Below, piece by piece: positions 37,277 through 46,939 of a DNA stretch of 64,000 nucleotides. Made by a program: the position numbers and the translations under genes. Under the pieces are notes generated by a model. It saw nothing but the letters and a program-made list of their open reading frames with translations, was not told the origin of the DNA and made no database searches. This stretch comes from Bacillus niameyensis (GTDB lineage Bacteria > Bacillota > Bacilli > Bacillales > Bacillaceae_C): the NCBI RefSeq assembly GCF_001375535.1, contig NZ_LN831197.1:4089823-4153822 (forward strand). Reading direction: 5' to 3'. The first letter of the stretch is position 1. Each line of letters starts with the position of its first letter.

Positions 37277-38238
37277 CAAAAGAAATATTAATTACAGGGG
37301 GCGCTGGGTTTATCGGCATCAATTTTGTCTACTATTTGATGAAAAATGCAGATTATCAGCTTACAAATATTGATGCTCTTACCTATGCTAGTCATCCATT
37401 TATCAAAGATGAATTTCAAGAAAATGACCGTTATCGGTTTATCAAATGTGATATTTCGAAGCAGCAGGAGTTAGATAAAGCTTTAGACCGCTCCTACGAT
37501 GCGATTATTAACTTTGCTGCCGAATCCCATGTAGATAGAAGTATTGAAAATGCTGCTCCGTTTATTCAAACTAATATTACAGGAACTATGAATTTATTAA
37601 ATGCTGTTCTAGCTGGAAAGGCTAAGAAGATGATCCAAATTTCAACTGATGAAGTTTATGGGACGCTATTACGAACCGATAAAGCATTTACAGAATCCAC
37701 TCCACTTTCGCCAAATAATCCTTATTCTGCGAGTAAAGCTGCTGCGGATTTACTCGTTCAATCCTACTTTAACACATATCAATTGCCTGTCATGATTACT
37801 CGTTGCAGTAATAATTACGGGCCCTTCCAGCATTTAGAAAAATTCATCCCAAAGGTTATTACATCAGCCTTGTTAAACAAACCGATTCCTATTTATGGAG
37901 ACGGACAACAGATTCGTGATTGGTTATATGTTGAGGATCATTGTCGAGCGATCTATACCGTCCTCAATAATGGAAAAGCAGGAGAAGTTTACAATATTGG
38001 CGGTGGGAATGAACAAACGAATCTTCATGTAGTTTCAAAAATCATTAATTATCTAGGAGCGGATCAAAGCTTAATCAGGCATGTTGAAGATCGATTGGGG
38101 CATGATCGCAGATACGCGATTAATTATGAGAAGATCAAAAGAGAGTTAAACTGGGAGCCTCAAGTTCTATTTGAAGATGGACTTTTAAAGACGATTAATT
38201 GGTATCGGGACAAGATCCAAAGAGTTGATTACACATGA
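37273..38238 (+). CDS. spsJ: dTDP-glucose 4,6-dehydratase (SpsJ/RfbB)
   Basis: 321 residues. Extended SDR with [37 protein letters not shown] (catalytic T-D-E), [14 protein letters not shown] (YxxxK) and [26 protein letters not shown] near the C-terminus is RfbB-specific. It converts dTDP-glucose to the 4-keto-6-deoxy sugar. It overlaps spsK by 4 nt. Confidence 0.94.
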   Translation: MTKEILITGGAGFIGINFVYYLMKNADYQLTNIDALTYASHPFIKDEFQENDRYRFIKCDISKQQELDKALDRSYDAIINFAAESHVDRSIENAAPFIQTNITGTMNLLNAVLAGKAKKMIQISTDEVYGTLLRTDKAFTESTPLSPNNPYSASKAAADLLVQSYFNTYQLPVMITRCSNNYGPFQHLEKFIPKVITSALLNKPIPIYGDGQQIRDWLYVEDHCRAIYTVLNNGKAGEVYNIGGGNEQTNLHVVSKIINYLGADQSLIRHVEDRLGHDRRYAINYEKIKRELNWEPQVLFEDGLLKTINWYRDKIQRVDYT

Positions 38239-39083
38239 AAATTTTGATTACGGGTGCTAATGGTCAGCTTGGGAAGGATTTACTTTCAGTTTTTCAAAAC
38301 GATTTTAATGTCATAGCGTTTACGAAAGAAGAACTGAATATTACGAATGAACGGAAAGTGAATGAAATCATTTCAGAGAAAAAGCCTAATTTGATAATTA
38401 ATGCGGCTGCTTATACCGCTGTGGATGATTGTGAGACTAATCGGAAATTAGCTTTTGAGGTTAATAGTTTCGGAGCGTATTATTTAGCGAAAGCAGCAAA
38501 GTCAATAGATGCGGACATTATACAAATTAGTACAGATTATATTTTTAACGGAAAAACATGTAAACCATATGAAGTGGATGACACCCCTGATCCTTTATCG
38601 GTTTATGGTCAAAGTAAATTATTAGGAGAGCAACTCGTCCAATTGGCGTCTGAAAAATATTACATTGTCCGAACATCATGGTTATATGGTCACCATGGAA
38701 AAAATTTTGTTAAAACAATGCTTCAACTAGGAAAAGAGGAGAAAAAGGTTACCGTTGTAGAGGATCAGGTCGGATCTCCGACTTTTACAAAAGATTTGGC
38801 TCAAGCAATTAAACAACTAATTGGTAAGCCGTATGGCACTTATCATATAGCGAATGCAGGTGAATGCAGTTGGTTTCATTTCGCACAATCCATTTTCGAA
38901 ACTGCACATTATGAGCCATCATTCGTTCAACCTTTATCTACGGAAGAATACGGAGCTGCCGCACAACGACCAAGCTATTCCGTTTTAAGTAGGAGAACAT
39001 TGGATCAGGCAGGGATCAAGATGAGACATTGGCATGGGGCTCTACAAGAATTCATTGAAAAGGAGGAAAAAGGGTATGATTGA
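38235..39083 (+). CDS. spsK: dTDP-4-dehydrorhamnose reductase (SpsK/RfbD)
   Basis: 282 residues. [69 protein letters not shown] (YxxxK) and [18 protein letters not shown] are all RfbD marks. It makes the final reduction to dTDP-L-rhamnose. The stop overlaps the start of spsL. Confidence 0.94.
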   Translation: MKILITGANGQLGKDLLSVFQNDFNVIAFTKEELNITNERKVNEIISEKKPNLIINAAAYTAVDDCETNRKLAFEVNSFGAYYLAKAAKSIDADIIQISTDYIFNGKTCKPYEVDDTPDPLSVYGQSKLLGEQLVQLASEKYYIVRTSWLYGHHGKNFVKTMLQLGKEEKKVTVVEDQVGSPTFTKDLAQAIKQLIGKPYGTYHIANAGECSWFHFAQSIFETAHYEPSFVQPLSTEEYGAAAQRPSYSVLSRRTLDQAGIKMRHWHGALQEFIEKEEKGYD

Positions 39084-39531
39084 TGGAGTGATCGTAAAAA
39101 AAATCGTCAAGTACTCTGATGATCGTGGTTTCTTCGCAGAACTAGTGCGAGATGATGAGCAAATTTTAGATAGATTTGGTCAAGCGTCCTGGTCAATGAG
39201 CTATCCAGGTGTTATTAAGGCATTTCATTATCATGAAAAGCAGGATGATCTATGGTTCTTTCCTTCTGGCAATGCACAAGTCGTTCTTCATGATCTCAGA
39301 CCTGATTCTGCTACAAAAGGAGAAACTAACACTTTTTATATGGGAGTAGAAAATCCCATTCTCGTTTTAATTCCTAAAGGAGTTGCTCACGGCTATCGAG
39401 TTTTAGGGAATGAGCCAGCGACGATTATATATTTCACAACTGAATCTTATAATCGTGAAAATCCAGATGAACATAGAATACCTTGGGATGATCCAAAAAT
39501 TAGCTATGATTGGGAAACGAAGAATAGATAA
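39076..39531 (+). CDS. spsL: dTDP-4-dehydrorhamnose 3,5-epimerase-like cupin (SpsL/RfbC)
   Basis: 151 residues from ATG 39076 after AAGGAGG. Cupin: RGFFAELVRDDEQ, SYPGVIKAFHYHEKQDDLWFFPSGNAQVVLHDLR and ILIPKGVAHGYRVLGNEPATIIYFTTESYN. It contains the catalytic His/Tyr pattern of RmlC-like epimerases. The product length equals B. subtilis SpsL as I recall. Confidence 0.88.
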   Translation: MIDGVIVKKIVKYSDDRGFFAELVRDDEQILDRFGQASWSMSYPGVIKAFHYHEKQDDLWFFPSGNAQVVLHDLRPDSATKGETNTFYMGVENPILVLIPKGVAHGYRVLGNEPATIIYFTTESYNRENPDEHRIPWDDPKISYDWETKNR

Positions 39532-39546
39532 AATGTGGTGCTTGTT

Positions 39547-40812
39547 ATGAAACCGACAGTATCGATTATTTTGACGAGTTACAATAAGCCATGGTTCATA
39601 GCTCAAACGATTGAAAGTATTTTGAAACAAACGTGGTCTGAGTGGGAGTTATTTATTATGGATGATCATTCGAATGATGTGACTGTACAATTGATCAAAA
39701 AGTATGTAGATAATCCCCGAATCTTTTACCGCAATAGTTTCATAGAAAAAGAAAACCGCTATAAAACTACAAGATATGCAACTCTTATCAACGAAGCAAT
39801 TCCATTAACAAAGGGAAAATACGTGACTTACATTACAGATGATACCGTCTATCTTCCAAATCGTCTTTCAGAGATGGTTAAACACTTGGAGAGTAACCCG
39901 TCTAAAGAGATTGTTTTTTCTTCTCAACTTGTGAAAATCGTTGATCGACAATTGAATTGTTTAAGAGAATTTAAAAGGGAAGCGACCCAAGTTCTTACGA
40001 ATGCAGCTGATATTGTGGATCATTGTTCAGTTATGCATACGAGAAATATAGCTGAGAAGGTAAGCGAGAAATTTGGAACATATTGGAATGAAGATCCACT
40101 TTATTGGTGCCGGGGAGATGCAGCCTTTTGGAACCGGCTTAATGTTTTTCAACCCTTTTACCCTATACGACAAGTGTTGGATATAACGTATAAAACACCA
40201 CACTCTGTTCAAACTTTATTTCAACATTTGCCTAACAATCTTCCAAATGGGATTCTGGTAAAAGGAACGAATGAAGAGGTCTATTTAATTGATCAAGAAA
40301 AACGAAGATTAATAACTCCAGCTATGTTTTCCTTTTTTAAATACGATGAAAAGGAGATTACTGAAATTCCTGACCCATTACTCCATAAATATGAAGAAGG
40401 AGATCCGGTCGATTTCGATCATTTTCCAAATTATTGTCTTTTTCGGGATGAAAAAGGAGAACTATACTATTTTGAACGTTATCAAAGAAGAAAAATTGGA
40501 AATTCATTCGTTTGGGGAAAGTTTCGTTTTAATATAAGGAAAATAATTGAAGTTGAAACAGAAAGGTTAAAGAAGATTCCACTAGGTCCGGACCTCAATA
40601 TCCATCCTTCAAGGCTCCATCCACTTCCAGAAGGAAGAATATATAAAAATCAAGTGCAATATTGGATTTTGAAAGGAGATACAATTTATCCTATCGATAA
40701 AAAAGTTCTTCAGCGACTGAGGTTAGAGCAAGAACATATAGAGCTCCCAGGTAATGTTATAAAGCAATATAAAATAGGAGATGCGAGCTTTTATGCGGCT
40801 ATTGATATGTAA
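39547..40812 (+). CDS. SpsA-like glycosyltransferase fused to a C-terminal beta-repeat domain
   Basis: 421 residues from ATG 39547. Residues 1-~235 are a GT2 domain very like the 24345 product (VSIILTSYNKPWFIAQTIES; MDDHS; TDDTVYLPNRLSEMVKH; DHCSVMHTRNIAEKV). From ~236 a different region carries three imperfect repeats of the kind GILVKGTNEEVYLIDQEKRR, LFRDEKGELYYFERYQRRK and YKNQVQYWILKGDTIYPIDKK. These resemble the LIKGSGPxVYxIxNGKKR repeats of surface proteins. It is the last gene of the spsIJKL operon. The added domain may bind glycan or anchor the enzyme; that is inference. Confidence 0.8.
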   Translation: MKPTVSIILTSYNKPWFIAQTIESILKQTWSEWELFIMDDHSNDVTVQLIKKYVDNPRIFYRNSFIEKENRYKTTRYATLINEAIPLTKGKYVTYITDDTVYLPNRLSEMVKHLESNPSKEIVFSSQLVKIVDRQLNCLREFKREATQVLTNAADIVDHCSVMHTRNIAEKVSEKFGTYWNEDPLYWCRGDAAFWNRLNVFQPFYPIRQVLDITYKTPHSVQTLFQHLPNNLPNGILVKGTNEEVYLIDQEKRRLITPAMFSFFKYDEKEITEIPDPLLHKYEEGDPVDFDHFPNYCLFRDEKGELYYFERYQRRKIGNSFVWGKFRFNIRKIIEVETERLKKIPLGPDLNIHPSRLHPLPEGRIYKNQVQYWILKGDTIYPIDKKVLQRLRLEQEHIELPGNVIKQYKIGDASFYAAIDM

Positions 40813-40950
40813 TGAGGACTATTGACTCTATGGGTCGAGGTCCTTTTCTTTATCGGTATTTCCTATTAGCAGGGAAATTTCTTGAAAAAACAATTTTGTT
40901 TGTATAGAGTATTAGGATATGGTGGTAAAAAACAACAAGGAGGAAAGATG

Positions 40951-42297
40951 ATGGGACATATTCGTTTTGATTATTCCAAAGCTCTTGCATTTTTTGGTCA
41001 GCATGAAGTCGACTATTTACAAGCTGCAGTGGAAACAGCCCATACTCAACTACATGAAAAAACAGGTGCTGGAAATGACTTTTTAGGTTGGATTGACCTG
41101 CCTGTTGACTACGACAAAGAAGAGTTTTCTCGTATTCAAAAATCAGCAGAAAAAATTAAGCAGGATAGCGATATTCTACTTGTCATTGGTATTGGCGGAT
41201 CTTATTTAGGAGCTCGTGCTGCTATCGAAATGCTGAACCATAGTTTTTATAATGAATTACCTAAAGAAAAACGCACTACTCCACAAATAATCTTTGTTGG
41301 AAACAGTATTAGTTCTACATATATGAGAGATTTGATGGATCTTTTAGATGGCAAAGATTTCTCCATCAACGTGATTTCCAAGTCAGGAACAACTACAGAG
41401 CCAGCGCTCGCTTTCCGTATCTTCCGTAAGATCCTAGAAGAAAAATATGGTGTTGAAGAAGCGAAACATCGTATTTTCGCTACGACCGATCGTGAAAAAG
41501 GGGCATTAAAGACGCTAGCGAACGAAGAGGGGTATGAGAGCTTCGTAATTCCTGATGATGTTGGCGGTCGTTATTCTGTTTTAACGGCTGTAGGATTGCT
41601 TCCAATCGCTGTCAGTGGGGTAGAAATTGAAGCAATGATGAAGGGAGCAGCTGATGCACGCTCAGAATTCAGCTCACCTGAACTGGAAAAAAATGCCGCT
41701 TACCAATATGCGGCGATCCGTAACGTTTTATACAACAAAGGTAAAACAATTGAAATGCTCATTAATTATGAGCCAGGTCTTCAATATTTCTCAGAATGGT
41801 GGAAACAGCTATTTGGTGAAAGTGAAGGAAAAGATCAGAAAGGGATTTATCCTTCTTCTGCGAACTTCTCTACTGACCTCCATTCACTTGGACAATACGT
41901 ACAAGAAGGTCGTCGTGACTTGTTTGAAACAGTTATTAAAGTTCAAAATGTACGCCATGAACTAACAATTGAAAGCGAAGAGAACGATCTTGACGGGCTT
42001 AACTATTTAGCTGGTAAAACAGTTGATTTCGTAAATGATAAAGCTTTTGAAGGAACATTGCTTGCTCATACAGACGGAGGCGTTCCGAATCTAGTTGTCG
42101 AAATTCCGGCAATGGATGCATACACATTTGGCTATCTCGTCTATTTCTTCGAAAAAGCTTGCGCGATCAGCGGCTACCTACTAGGTGTCAATCCATTTGA
42201 CCAACCTGGAGTAGAAGCTTATAAAGTGAATATGTTTGCTTTACTAGGCAAGCCTGGATTTGAAGAGAAGAAAGCAGAGTTAGAAGAACGATTATAA
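40951..42297 (+). CDS. pgi: Glucose-6-phosphate isomerase
   Basis: 448 residues from ATG 40951 ([12 protein letters not shown], matching the B. subtilis start), 7 nt after AAGGAGG; the long upstream extension has no site. Pgi signatures: [50 protein letters not shown] and the C-terminal [28 protein letters not shown]. It interconverts glucose-6-P and fructose-6-P and feeds the sugar-nucleotide pathways around it. In B. subtilis pgi lies near yugI, so the 24-40 kb block looks inserted between them. Confidence 0.96.
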   Translation: MGHIRFDYSKALAFFGQHEVDYLQAAVETAHTQLHEKTGAGNDFLGWIDLPVDYDKEEFSRIQKSAEKIKQDSDILLVIGIGGSYLGARAAIEMLNHSFYNELPKEKRTTPQIIFVGNSISSTYMRDLMDLLDGKDFSINVISKSGTTTEPALAFRIFRKILEEKYGVEEAKHRIFATTDREKGALKTLANEEGYESFVIPDDVGGRYSVLTAVGLLPIAVSGVEIEAMMKGAADARSEFSSPELEKNAAYQYAAIRNVLYNKGKTIEMLINYEPGLQYFSEWWKQLFGESEGKDQKGIYPSSANFSTDLHSLGQYVQEGRRDLFETVIKVQNVRHELTIESEENDLDGLNYLAGKTVDFVNDKAFEGTLLAHTDGGVPNLVVEIPAMDAYTFGYLVYFFEKACAISGYLLGVNPFDQPGVEAYKVNMFALLGKPGFEEKKAELEERL

Positions 42298-42311
42298 AAA
42301 CATTAAAAAGG

Positions 42312-42339
42312 GGCATCTGCGAAATGGCAGATGCCTTTG
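42312..42339 (+). terminator. Terminator of pgi
   Basis: GGCATCTGC (42312-42320) / GCAGATGCC (42327-42335), followed by TTTG. Confidence 0.85.
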
Positions 42340-42488
42340 TAAGTTGGACAGGAACAGATATTAAGAATGATAAGGATCTTTTTCTCTCTACTATATTGTA
42401 TTGAAACAAATTATAGATGATTGGACAAACAAACTGATGAAAATGCGGGGTTTTAAGTATGAGGATTTGTAGTTTATTCTTGAATAAG

Positions 42489-42520
42489 AACTGAGTTCCT
42501 TACTAGGAAGGAACTCAGTT
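42489..42520 (-). terminator. Terminator of the Cys-rich coat-like gene
   Basis: A perfect 13-bp inverted repeat AACTGAGTTCCTT / AAGGAACTCAGTT with a 6-nt loop. It lies downstream of the minus-strand gene. Confidence 0.85.
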
Positions 42521-42551
42521 TAATAGTTATAGTATGCCTTAAAGTAGTCTG

Positions 42552-43043
42552 TTAAGGTGTCATTCCAACGACCTGGATTTCCTTACAATTAATGATAATT
42601 GTACCTAAGTCTGTAGCAGGTCCCGGTGCACCAGGTATTTCAGCATTAATAAAAGTTGCACAGCAAGTATTACGATCAAAAGAGACAAAAGTTGCTATAA
42701 CAGGATTGGCGCTACCTCTTAATAATAAGGTCACCTCTGTATTCATTGCTAAATTTCTTAATTGGTTACATACACAATTATCTTGCCCACAAGAGCACTT
42801 TCCAGCAGGTCCTACTCCACATGAGTCCACATTATTACCTCCTTCAGCTTCCTCGCGGATAATATGGTGGTATACATGTTTTTCCTCTCTTATTGGATCA
42901 ACATGGCCACCACATCCACAGTCTGGGTTTCTATCAGTATCTGCCTCAACTAGGTTACATTCACAAGCTACATTTAAGTCATTGTTTCTTCTTCTATTTC
43001 TACGAAAGTCTTCCGCAAATAAAAGTTCTTCATCGTAATACAA
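42552..43043 (-). CDS. Cys-rich probable spore coat protein
   Basis: 163 residues, TTG start (43043) 6 nt after AAGGAGAG. The N-terminal half is Arg/Asn/Asp-rich with many Cys/His (ACECNL, PDCGCGGH, HHIIREE, DSCGVGPAGKCSCGQDNCVC). The C-terminal ~65 residues (NQLRNLAMNTEVTLLLRGSANPVIATFVSFDRNTCCATFIN, then GTIIINCKEIQVVG) look like a small beta-barrel. That pattern recalls crosslinked outer-coat or exosporium proteins (CotY/CotZ/ExsY type composition), but the sequence is not one I recognise. It forms a monocistronic unit with its own terminator. Confidence 0.65.
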   Translation of the reverse strand: MYYDEELLFAEDFRRNRRRNNDLNVACECNLVEADTDRNPDCGCGGHVDPIREEKHVYHHIIREEAEGGNNVDSCGVGPAGKCSCGQDNCVCNQLRNLAMNTEVTLLLRGSANPVIATFVSFDRNTCCATFINAEIPGAPGPATDLGTIIINCKEIQVVGMTP

Positions 43044-43499
43044 TGAAATCTCTCCTTTCGATTTTTGTGCTGGTTATCCAGCTTTCACTATAGTTTATTA
43101 GGAAAAATGAATAGTGACTGGACAAACATTCTGGTGAAAACTCCCATTTTTCATAAATTCATAATAAAGTGGGAGAATTTGAAAGCTATATCCAAAAATA
43201 GGTAAATGAATGTGAAGAAAGAGTCTATAATCACTTACTCCAATAAATTATTGATACTTTGATCATTTACTTTATCTTATTTTCTTTAGCCAAAATGGAT
43301 TGGACAAACAGTCTAGTGCAAACTCACATTTTTTAAGAGTTTATAGGAAATTCTCAAAATAACATGAACTATTGTAAAAATAACTTAGTTTTCAAAAATA
43401 CTCGTTTTTATCAGACGGTTTGTCTAAGCAATATTGCTGTTTTTTAATATAGTAGTTATTAAGGTCGGCCGGCTTTAATATTCGCTTAGGGGGATGGAA

Positions 43500-43703
43500 A
43501 TGAGTTATTGTGGAAATAATTCTGTTGGTGGAGTCGAGGATAATCGGAGACCAAGAAAGTTAGTTTGTCAATGTCGCGAGGTTCGTGGTGATTTCTTTGC
43601 TTGCAGATGCCGCGAAGTTCGTCAAGAATCTGATTTTGATTGGATTTGTAGACCAAGAGAAAATCGGGTTGAGGCAGCAGAAGATCGTTATTGCGATTAT
43701 TAA
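43500..43703 (+). CDS. Small Cys/Arg-rich protein, probably spore coat
   Basis: 67 residues from ATG 43500, chosen because AGGGGG lies 6 nt upstream (ATG 43494 overlaps that spacing). It has a repeated CxCREVR unit (CQCREVRGDFFACRCREVR) and further Cys/Arg/Tyr residues, with no signal peptide or membrane span. Composition suggests a disulphide-crosslinked coat component or metal binder. It neighbours another Cys-rich gene in the opposite orientation. Confidence 0.6.
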   Translation: MSYCGNNSVGGVEDNRRPRKLVCQCREVRGDFFACRCREVRQESDFDWICRPRENRVEAAEDRYCDY

Positions 43704-43723
43704 TGCCTAAGAAAGTTCTGCTG

Positions 43724-43749
43724 AGAAGAGGTCTATAATGACCTCTTCT
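43724..43749 (+). terminator. Terminator of the small Cys/Arg-rich gene
   Basis: AGAAGAGGTC (43724-43733) / GACCTCTTCT (43740-43749), followed by TCTTT. Confidence 0.8.
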
Positions 43750-44033
43750 TCTTTACGATTTCTACCTACATATATGTTTGACTCAAAAATTTGTGGAATA
43801 GTCCTGATAGAGGACAAGTCCACTTTTTCATAGTAGAAACGTGAGGGAAATCTTCCTCAAAGTGTCATGAGGGAGTATATCTACGTTATGAAAGCAGATG
43901 AAGGATAATTGTTTGCTTCTCGAATAGAACCTGATTATCCTAAAAATAGCTTCTATTTAGGAACGTTGCCTTTTTTCTTTCGAAATTAGGATATGTTATA
44001 CTTAATAGGAGTAAGCGAAAGAAGGAATTTTTT
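43750..44033. other. Leader region of the TerC-family gene
   Basis: Some 280 nt. I looked for a yybP-ykoY (manganese) riboswitch, which often precedes this family, and see no convincing conserved core. A possible promoter is TTTCTT-N17-TATACT, its -10 in gttatactt near 43995-44000, just upstream of the gene. Nothing else is recognisable. Confidence 0.35.
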
Positions 44034-44759
44034 ATGGATCTAGGAGCAGCAGTATTTAGCATCACGTTAACTTCAGCATCAATGATCGCTCTTTTAAAGA
44101 TTATTGCCATCGATATTATTCTTTCAGGGGATAATGCGATTGTGATCGCGATGGCTACGCGAAATTTACCGAAAAAGCAACAGAACAAGGCAATTTTATG
44201 GGGGACAGGTGGTGCGGTCATCCTCCGAATTCTGTTTGCCATAGTGATTGTTTGGTTATTAAAAATTCCGTATGTTAATATTATCGGCGGTATCCTATTG
44301 TTATGGATTTCCTATAAAGTATTGGTTGGTGGAGATGAAGAAACGCATGTGTCATCCCAAAGCAGTTTAATTAAAGCGATTGGAACTATTATTATGGCAG
44401 ACGCAGTTATGAGTTTAGATAATGTTGTCGCTATTGCTGGCGCAGCTAATGGCCATATCTTAATGATTGCTTTAGGCGTTTTAGTTAGTATCCCTATTAT
44501 GATTTTTGGCTCGAAATTAATCGTAAAGGTTATGGAGAAATTTCAATGGATTAGTTATATTGGCTCTGGAATTCTCGCTTGGGTTGCTGGGGAAATGTTA
44601 TTAAAGGACAAGCATATAGATCGTTTGTTTGGAATCGAAGGACCAGTAGAATATATCGTTCTAATTTCATTAACAATATTAGTTCTTTTAGTCGGGTTTA
44701 TGGCTAATAAAAAGAAAGCTGTAAACAAAGATAAATTAATTCCTAAAAATGAGCATTGA
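44034..44759 (+). CDS. TerC-family membrane protein (YjbE/YkoY-like, probable Mn2+ exporter)
   Basis: 241 residues with seven hydrophobic spans. Motifs IDIILSGDNAIVIAMATRNLP and MADAVMSLDNVVAIAGAANGH, each with an SxDN signature, define the TerC/Alx family, which moves manganese out of the cytoplasm and metallates secreted enzymes in Bacillus. Good ribosome binding site AGAAGG. It is monocistronic with a terminator at 44769-44816. Confidence 0.88.
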   Translation: MDLGAAVFSITLTSASMIALLKIIAIDIILSGDNAIVIAMATRNLPKKQQNKAILWGTGGAVILRILFAIVIVWLLKIPYVNIIGGILLLWISYKVLVGGDEETHVSSQSSLIKAIGTIIMADAVMSLDNVVAIAGAANGHILMIALGVLVSIPIMIFGSKLIVKVMEKFQWISYIGSGILAWVAGEMLLKDKHIDRLFGIEGPVEYIVLISLTILVLLVGFMANKKKAVNKDKLIPKNEH

Positions 44760-44768
44760 TCTGAATAA

Positions 44769-44816
44769 GATAAGCAGCTTGACCATCAACGGTTAAGCTG
44801 CTTATCTTTTAAATCA
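44769..44816. terminator. Terminator of the TerC-family gene
   Basis: GATAAGCAGCTT (44769-44780) / AAGCTGCTTATC (44805-44816), perfect 12-bp stem, large loop, followed by TTTT. Confidence 0.85.
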
Positions 44817-44825
44817 ATTATTCGC

Positions 44826-44854
44826 TTGACAATGATTAAAGGAGGTGTTATTTT
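44826..44854 (+). promoter_or_regulatory. Sigma-A promoter of the lasso-peptide operon
   Basis: TTGACA (44826-44831), 17-nt spacer, TATTTT (44849-44854). The expected start of transcription is near 44861, just before the 16-bp palindrome. Confidence 0.75.
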
Positions 44855-44867
44855 TTTATATATTAGT

Positions 44868-44883
44868 GTTCTTTATAAAGAAC
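44868..44883. promoter_or_regulatory. SinR-like operator 1, lasso promoter
   Basis: GTTCTTTATAAAGAAC, a perfect 16-bp palindrome at about +8 to +23. It is identical to the site in the eps promoter at 52236. Each half matches the SinR half-site GTTCTYT. Confidence 0.75.
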
Positions 44884-44950
44884 CTAAATAACTTTTTAAA
44901 GAAAAATAAAAAATACATAGTTTTTAAAAATAATGTATTAAGTTATAACC

Positions 44951-44974
44951 TTTTGTTCTTTAATAAGAACAAAA
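44951..44974. promoter_or_regulatory. SinR-like operator 2 / leader hairpin, lasso operon
   Basis: The core GTTCTTTAATAAGAAC (44955-44970) is extended by flanking TTTT/AAAA, giving 10-bp perfect arms. It lies 16 nt before the lasso cyclase start and could also fold in RNA close to the ribosome binding site GAGGGAGGGAG. Confidence 0.6.
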
Positions 44975-44990
44975 ACGAGGGAGGGAGAAC

Positions 44991-46925
44991 ATGAGTGCAA
45001 TCGTTGGAATATATCATCGAAACGGTGAAACTATAACCGTTGAACATAGTCAGGGAATGATGACAGCATTGGGAAAATTCCCTGCTGATGACATTCAGAC
45101 ATGGCAAAAAGGTAATTTGTTTCTCGGCTGCCACGCTCAATGGATGACTCCCGAATCAATTGGAGAAACACTTCCATTCTATGATTATATGAGGCAACTT
45201 GCTATTACCGCAGATGCGATTATTGATAATCGGAATGAATTATTTGAAAAACTGCAAGTTGAGTATGAAGATCGAGAACACATGACAGACAGTCAGTTGA
45301 TTTTGCTTGCTTACTATAAATGGGGTGAGGAAACACCGAAACATTTAGTTGGCGACTTCGCTTTTATGATTTGGGATGAGAAAGAGCGAAGACTGTTTGG
45401 AGCACGGGATTATTCTGGAACACGTACTCTTTATTTTTTTCGTAACCAAGAAAAATATGCTTTTAGTACGGTTATGAAGCCTTTGCTTTCTTTACCCTAT
45501 GTATCGAATGAGCTAAGTAAACAATGGCTTGCTGAATTTCTTGCCAATCCATTAATGTTTGATTCGCTTGAGCCAGCTTCAACTGTTTATCGTCAAATAG
45601 AACAAATTCCACCATCACATTCGGTAACTGTAACAGATTCTTCGATTTATTTTTCAAGATACAGCACTTTACCAGAGGGAAAGCAACTAAAGTTAAAATC
45701 AGATGCAGAATATACAGAAGCTTTTCAAGATGTATTTCAAAGAGCGGTGAATGATCGCCTGCGGACACATCATCAAGTCGGTGCTCATTTAAGTGGCGGG
45801 CTAGACTCCTCGTCGGTATCTAGTTTCGCAGCTAAAACATTAAGGAAGAAAAATCAACCATTACATACATTCAGTTATGTTCCAGTTGATGATTTCATTG
45901 ATTGGACTCCTAAAAGTCGAATTGCCAATGAAAGGCCCCAAGTAGAATCGATTGTACAATATGTTGGCAATATATCTCCAAATTATTTAAGTTTTCCTGA
46001 GAGGAATTCTTATTTGGAAATTGATGATTGGATAGAGAAAATGGAAATGCCCTATAAATATTTTGAAAATACATTTTGGTTAAAGGGTGTTTATGAAGAG
46101 GCAAGGAAAAAGAGTGTTGGCATTTTATTAACTGGACAGCGAGGGAATTGGTCGATCTCTTGGGGCCCAGTGATGGATTATTATGCATTGTTGTTAAAAA
46201 AAATGAAATGGCTCCGTCTTAATCAGGAAATGCTGCAATATTGCTTCAATATTGGATCTGGTCGAAAGAAAGTGTTAACAGCTGTTACGAGAAAGGCCTT
46301 CCCTCTCTTATTTCAACAACAAATTTCAAAGGAAGATGACTTTCCAATATTTATTCATCCTGATCTTGCATCAGACACAATGGTATTTGAGAAATTACGG
46401 GATCATGGAATTGACCCAAGGGGAAGGATCGATTCAAATTCCTATAAAATTAGAATGCGTCAGTATCAACAATTGTATTATTGGAACACAGTTGGAACTT
46501 ATGAAGCAAAGCTAGGGCTACATTACGGCATTGTAAGTCGTGATCCAACTAATGATTTGAGAGTCGTTCAGTTTTGTTTATCGCTTCCTGAGGAGCAATA
46601 TGTTCAAAACGGTTTTGGGCGATCACTCGTTAGAAGAGCGACAGAAGGCTATTTACCAGATGATATTCGCTTGAACTTTAAAACAAAGGGAGTTCAAGGT
46701 GCAGACGGGGTTCATCGGATGAAAGTAAATTGGGATGAGTACATTGCTGAATTAGAAAAACTTCCGAAAGATCCCAACCTTCAGGAGTTAGTGGATATGG
46801 ATGTGATCAAAAATTGCCTCACTGTTTTGAAAGCAGAACCTAAGCCAAACCTCGTCTTTGAATTTGAAACGAAAGTGTTAATGAGATGCCTGATTTTAAG
46901 TCGCTTTATGAAATCCTTCACTTGA
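44991..46925 (+). CDS. Lasso peptide cyclase 1 (asparagine synthetase-like C protein)
   Basis: 644 residues, ATG after GAGGGAGGGAG. The N-terminal glutaminase-like domain lacks the catalytic Cys2 (MSAIVGIY), as in lasso C proteins, which do not need glutamine. The C-terminal ATP-pyrophosphatase domain has the PP-loop SGGLDSSS (~residue 267), HTFSYVP and EMPYKYFENTFWLKG. Lasso cyclases adenylate the ring Asp/Glu and close the macrolactam with the core N-terminus. It is the first gene of the operon and is strongly similar to cyclase 2, indicating duplication of a C-A cassette. Confidence 0.9.
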   Translation: MSAIVGIYHRNGETITVEHSQGMMTALGKFPADDIQTWQKGNLFLGCHAQWMTPESIGETLPFYDYMRQLAITADAIIDNRNELFEKLQVEYEDREHMTDSQLILLAYYKWGEETPKHLVGDFAFMIWDEKERRLFGARDYSGTRTLYFFRNQEKYAFSTVMKPLLSLPYVSNELSKQWLAEFLANPLMFDSLEPASTVYRQIEQIPPSHSVTVTDSSIYFSRYSTLPEGKQLKLKSDAEYTEAFQDVFQRAVNDRLRTHHQVGAHLSGGLDSSSVSSFAAKTLRKKNQPLHTFSYVPVDDFIDWTPKSRIANERPQVESIVQYVGNISPNYLSFPERNSYLEIDDWIEKMEMPYKYFENTFWLKGVYEEARKKSVGILLTGQRGNWSISWGPVMDYYALLLKKMKWLRLNQEMLQYCFNIGSGRKKVLTAVTRKAFPLLFQQQISKEDDFPIFIHPDLASDTMVFEKLRDHGIDPRGRIDSNSYKIRMRQYQQLYYWNTVGTYEAKLGLHYGIVSRDPTNDLRVVQFCLSLPEEQYVQNGFGRSLVRRATEGYLPDDIRLNFKTKGVQGADGVHRMKVNWDEYIAELEKLPKDPNLQELVDMDVIKNCLTVLKAEPKPNLVFEFETKVLMRCLILSRFMKSFT

Positions 46926-46939
46926 GAGGAGGTGAGACG

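Larger units (their letters stand above)
42421..43340. repeat. Three diverged copies of a ~35-bp element
   Basis: TGGACAAACA-NtCTgGTG-AAACTC-CATTTTT-like blocks begin at ~42421 (most diverged), ~43117 and ~43299. They flank the minus-strand Cys-rich gene. The interval 43044-43499 contains two of them and no gene. Confidence 0.6.

Noticed and set aside
40815-40850. Terminator hairpin after the GT fusion gene
   Set aside because: GGAC/GTCC arms are short and interrupted. The structure is possible but not strong enough to call.
43750-44033. Possible yybP-ykoY manganese riboswitch before the TerC-family gene
   Set aside because: It is expected from the family, but I could not find the conserved core sequences or a terminator-type expression platform.
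44841-44846. GGAGGT in the spacer of the lasso promoter as a ribosome binding site
   Set aside because: No start codon follows at a usable distance. It lies between clear -35 and -10 boxes.
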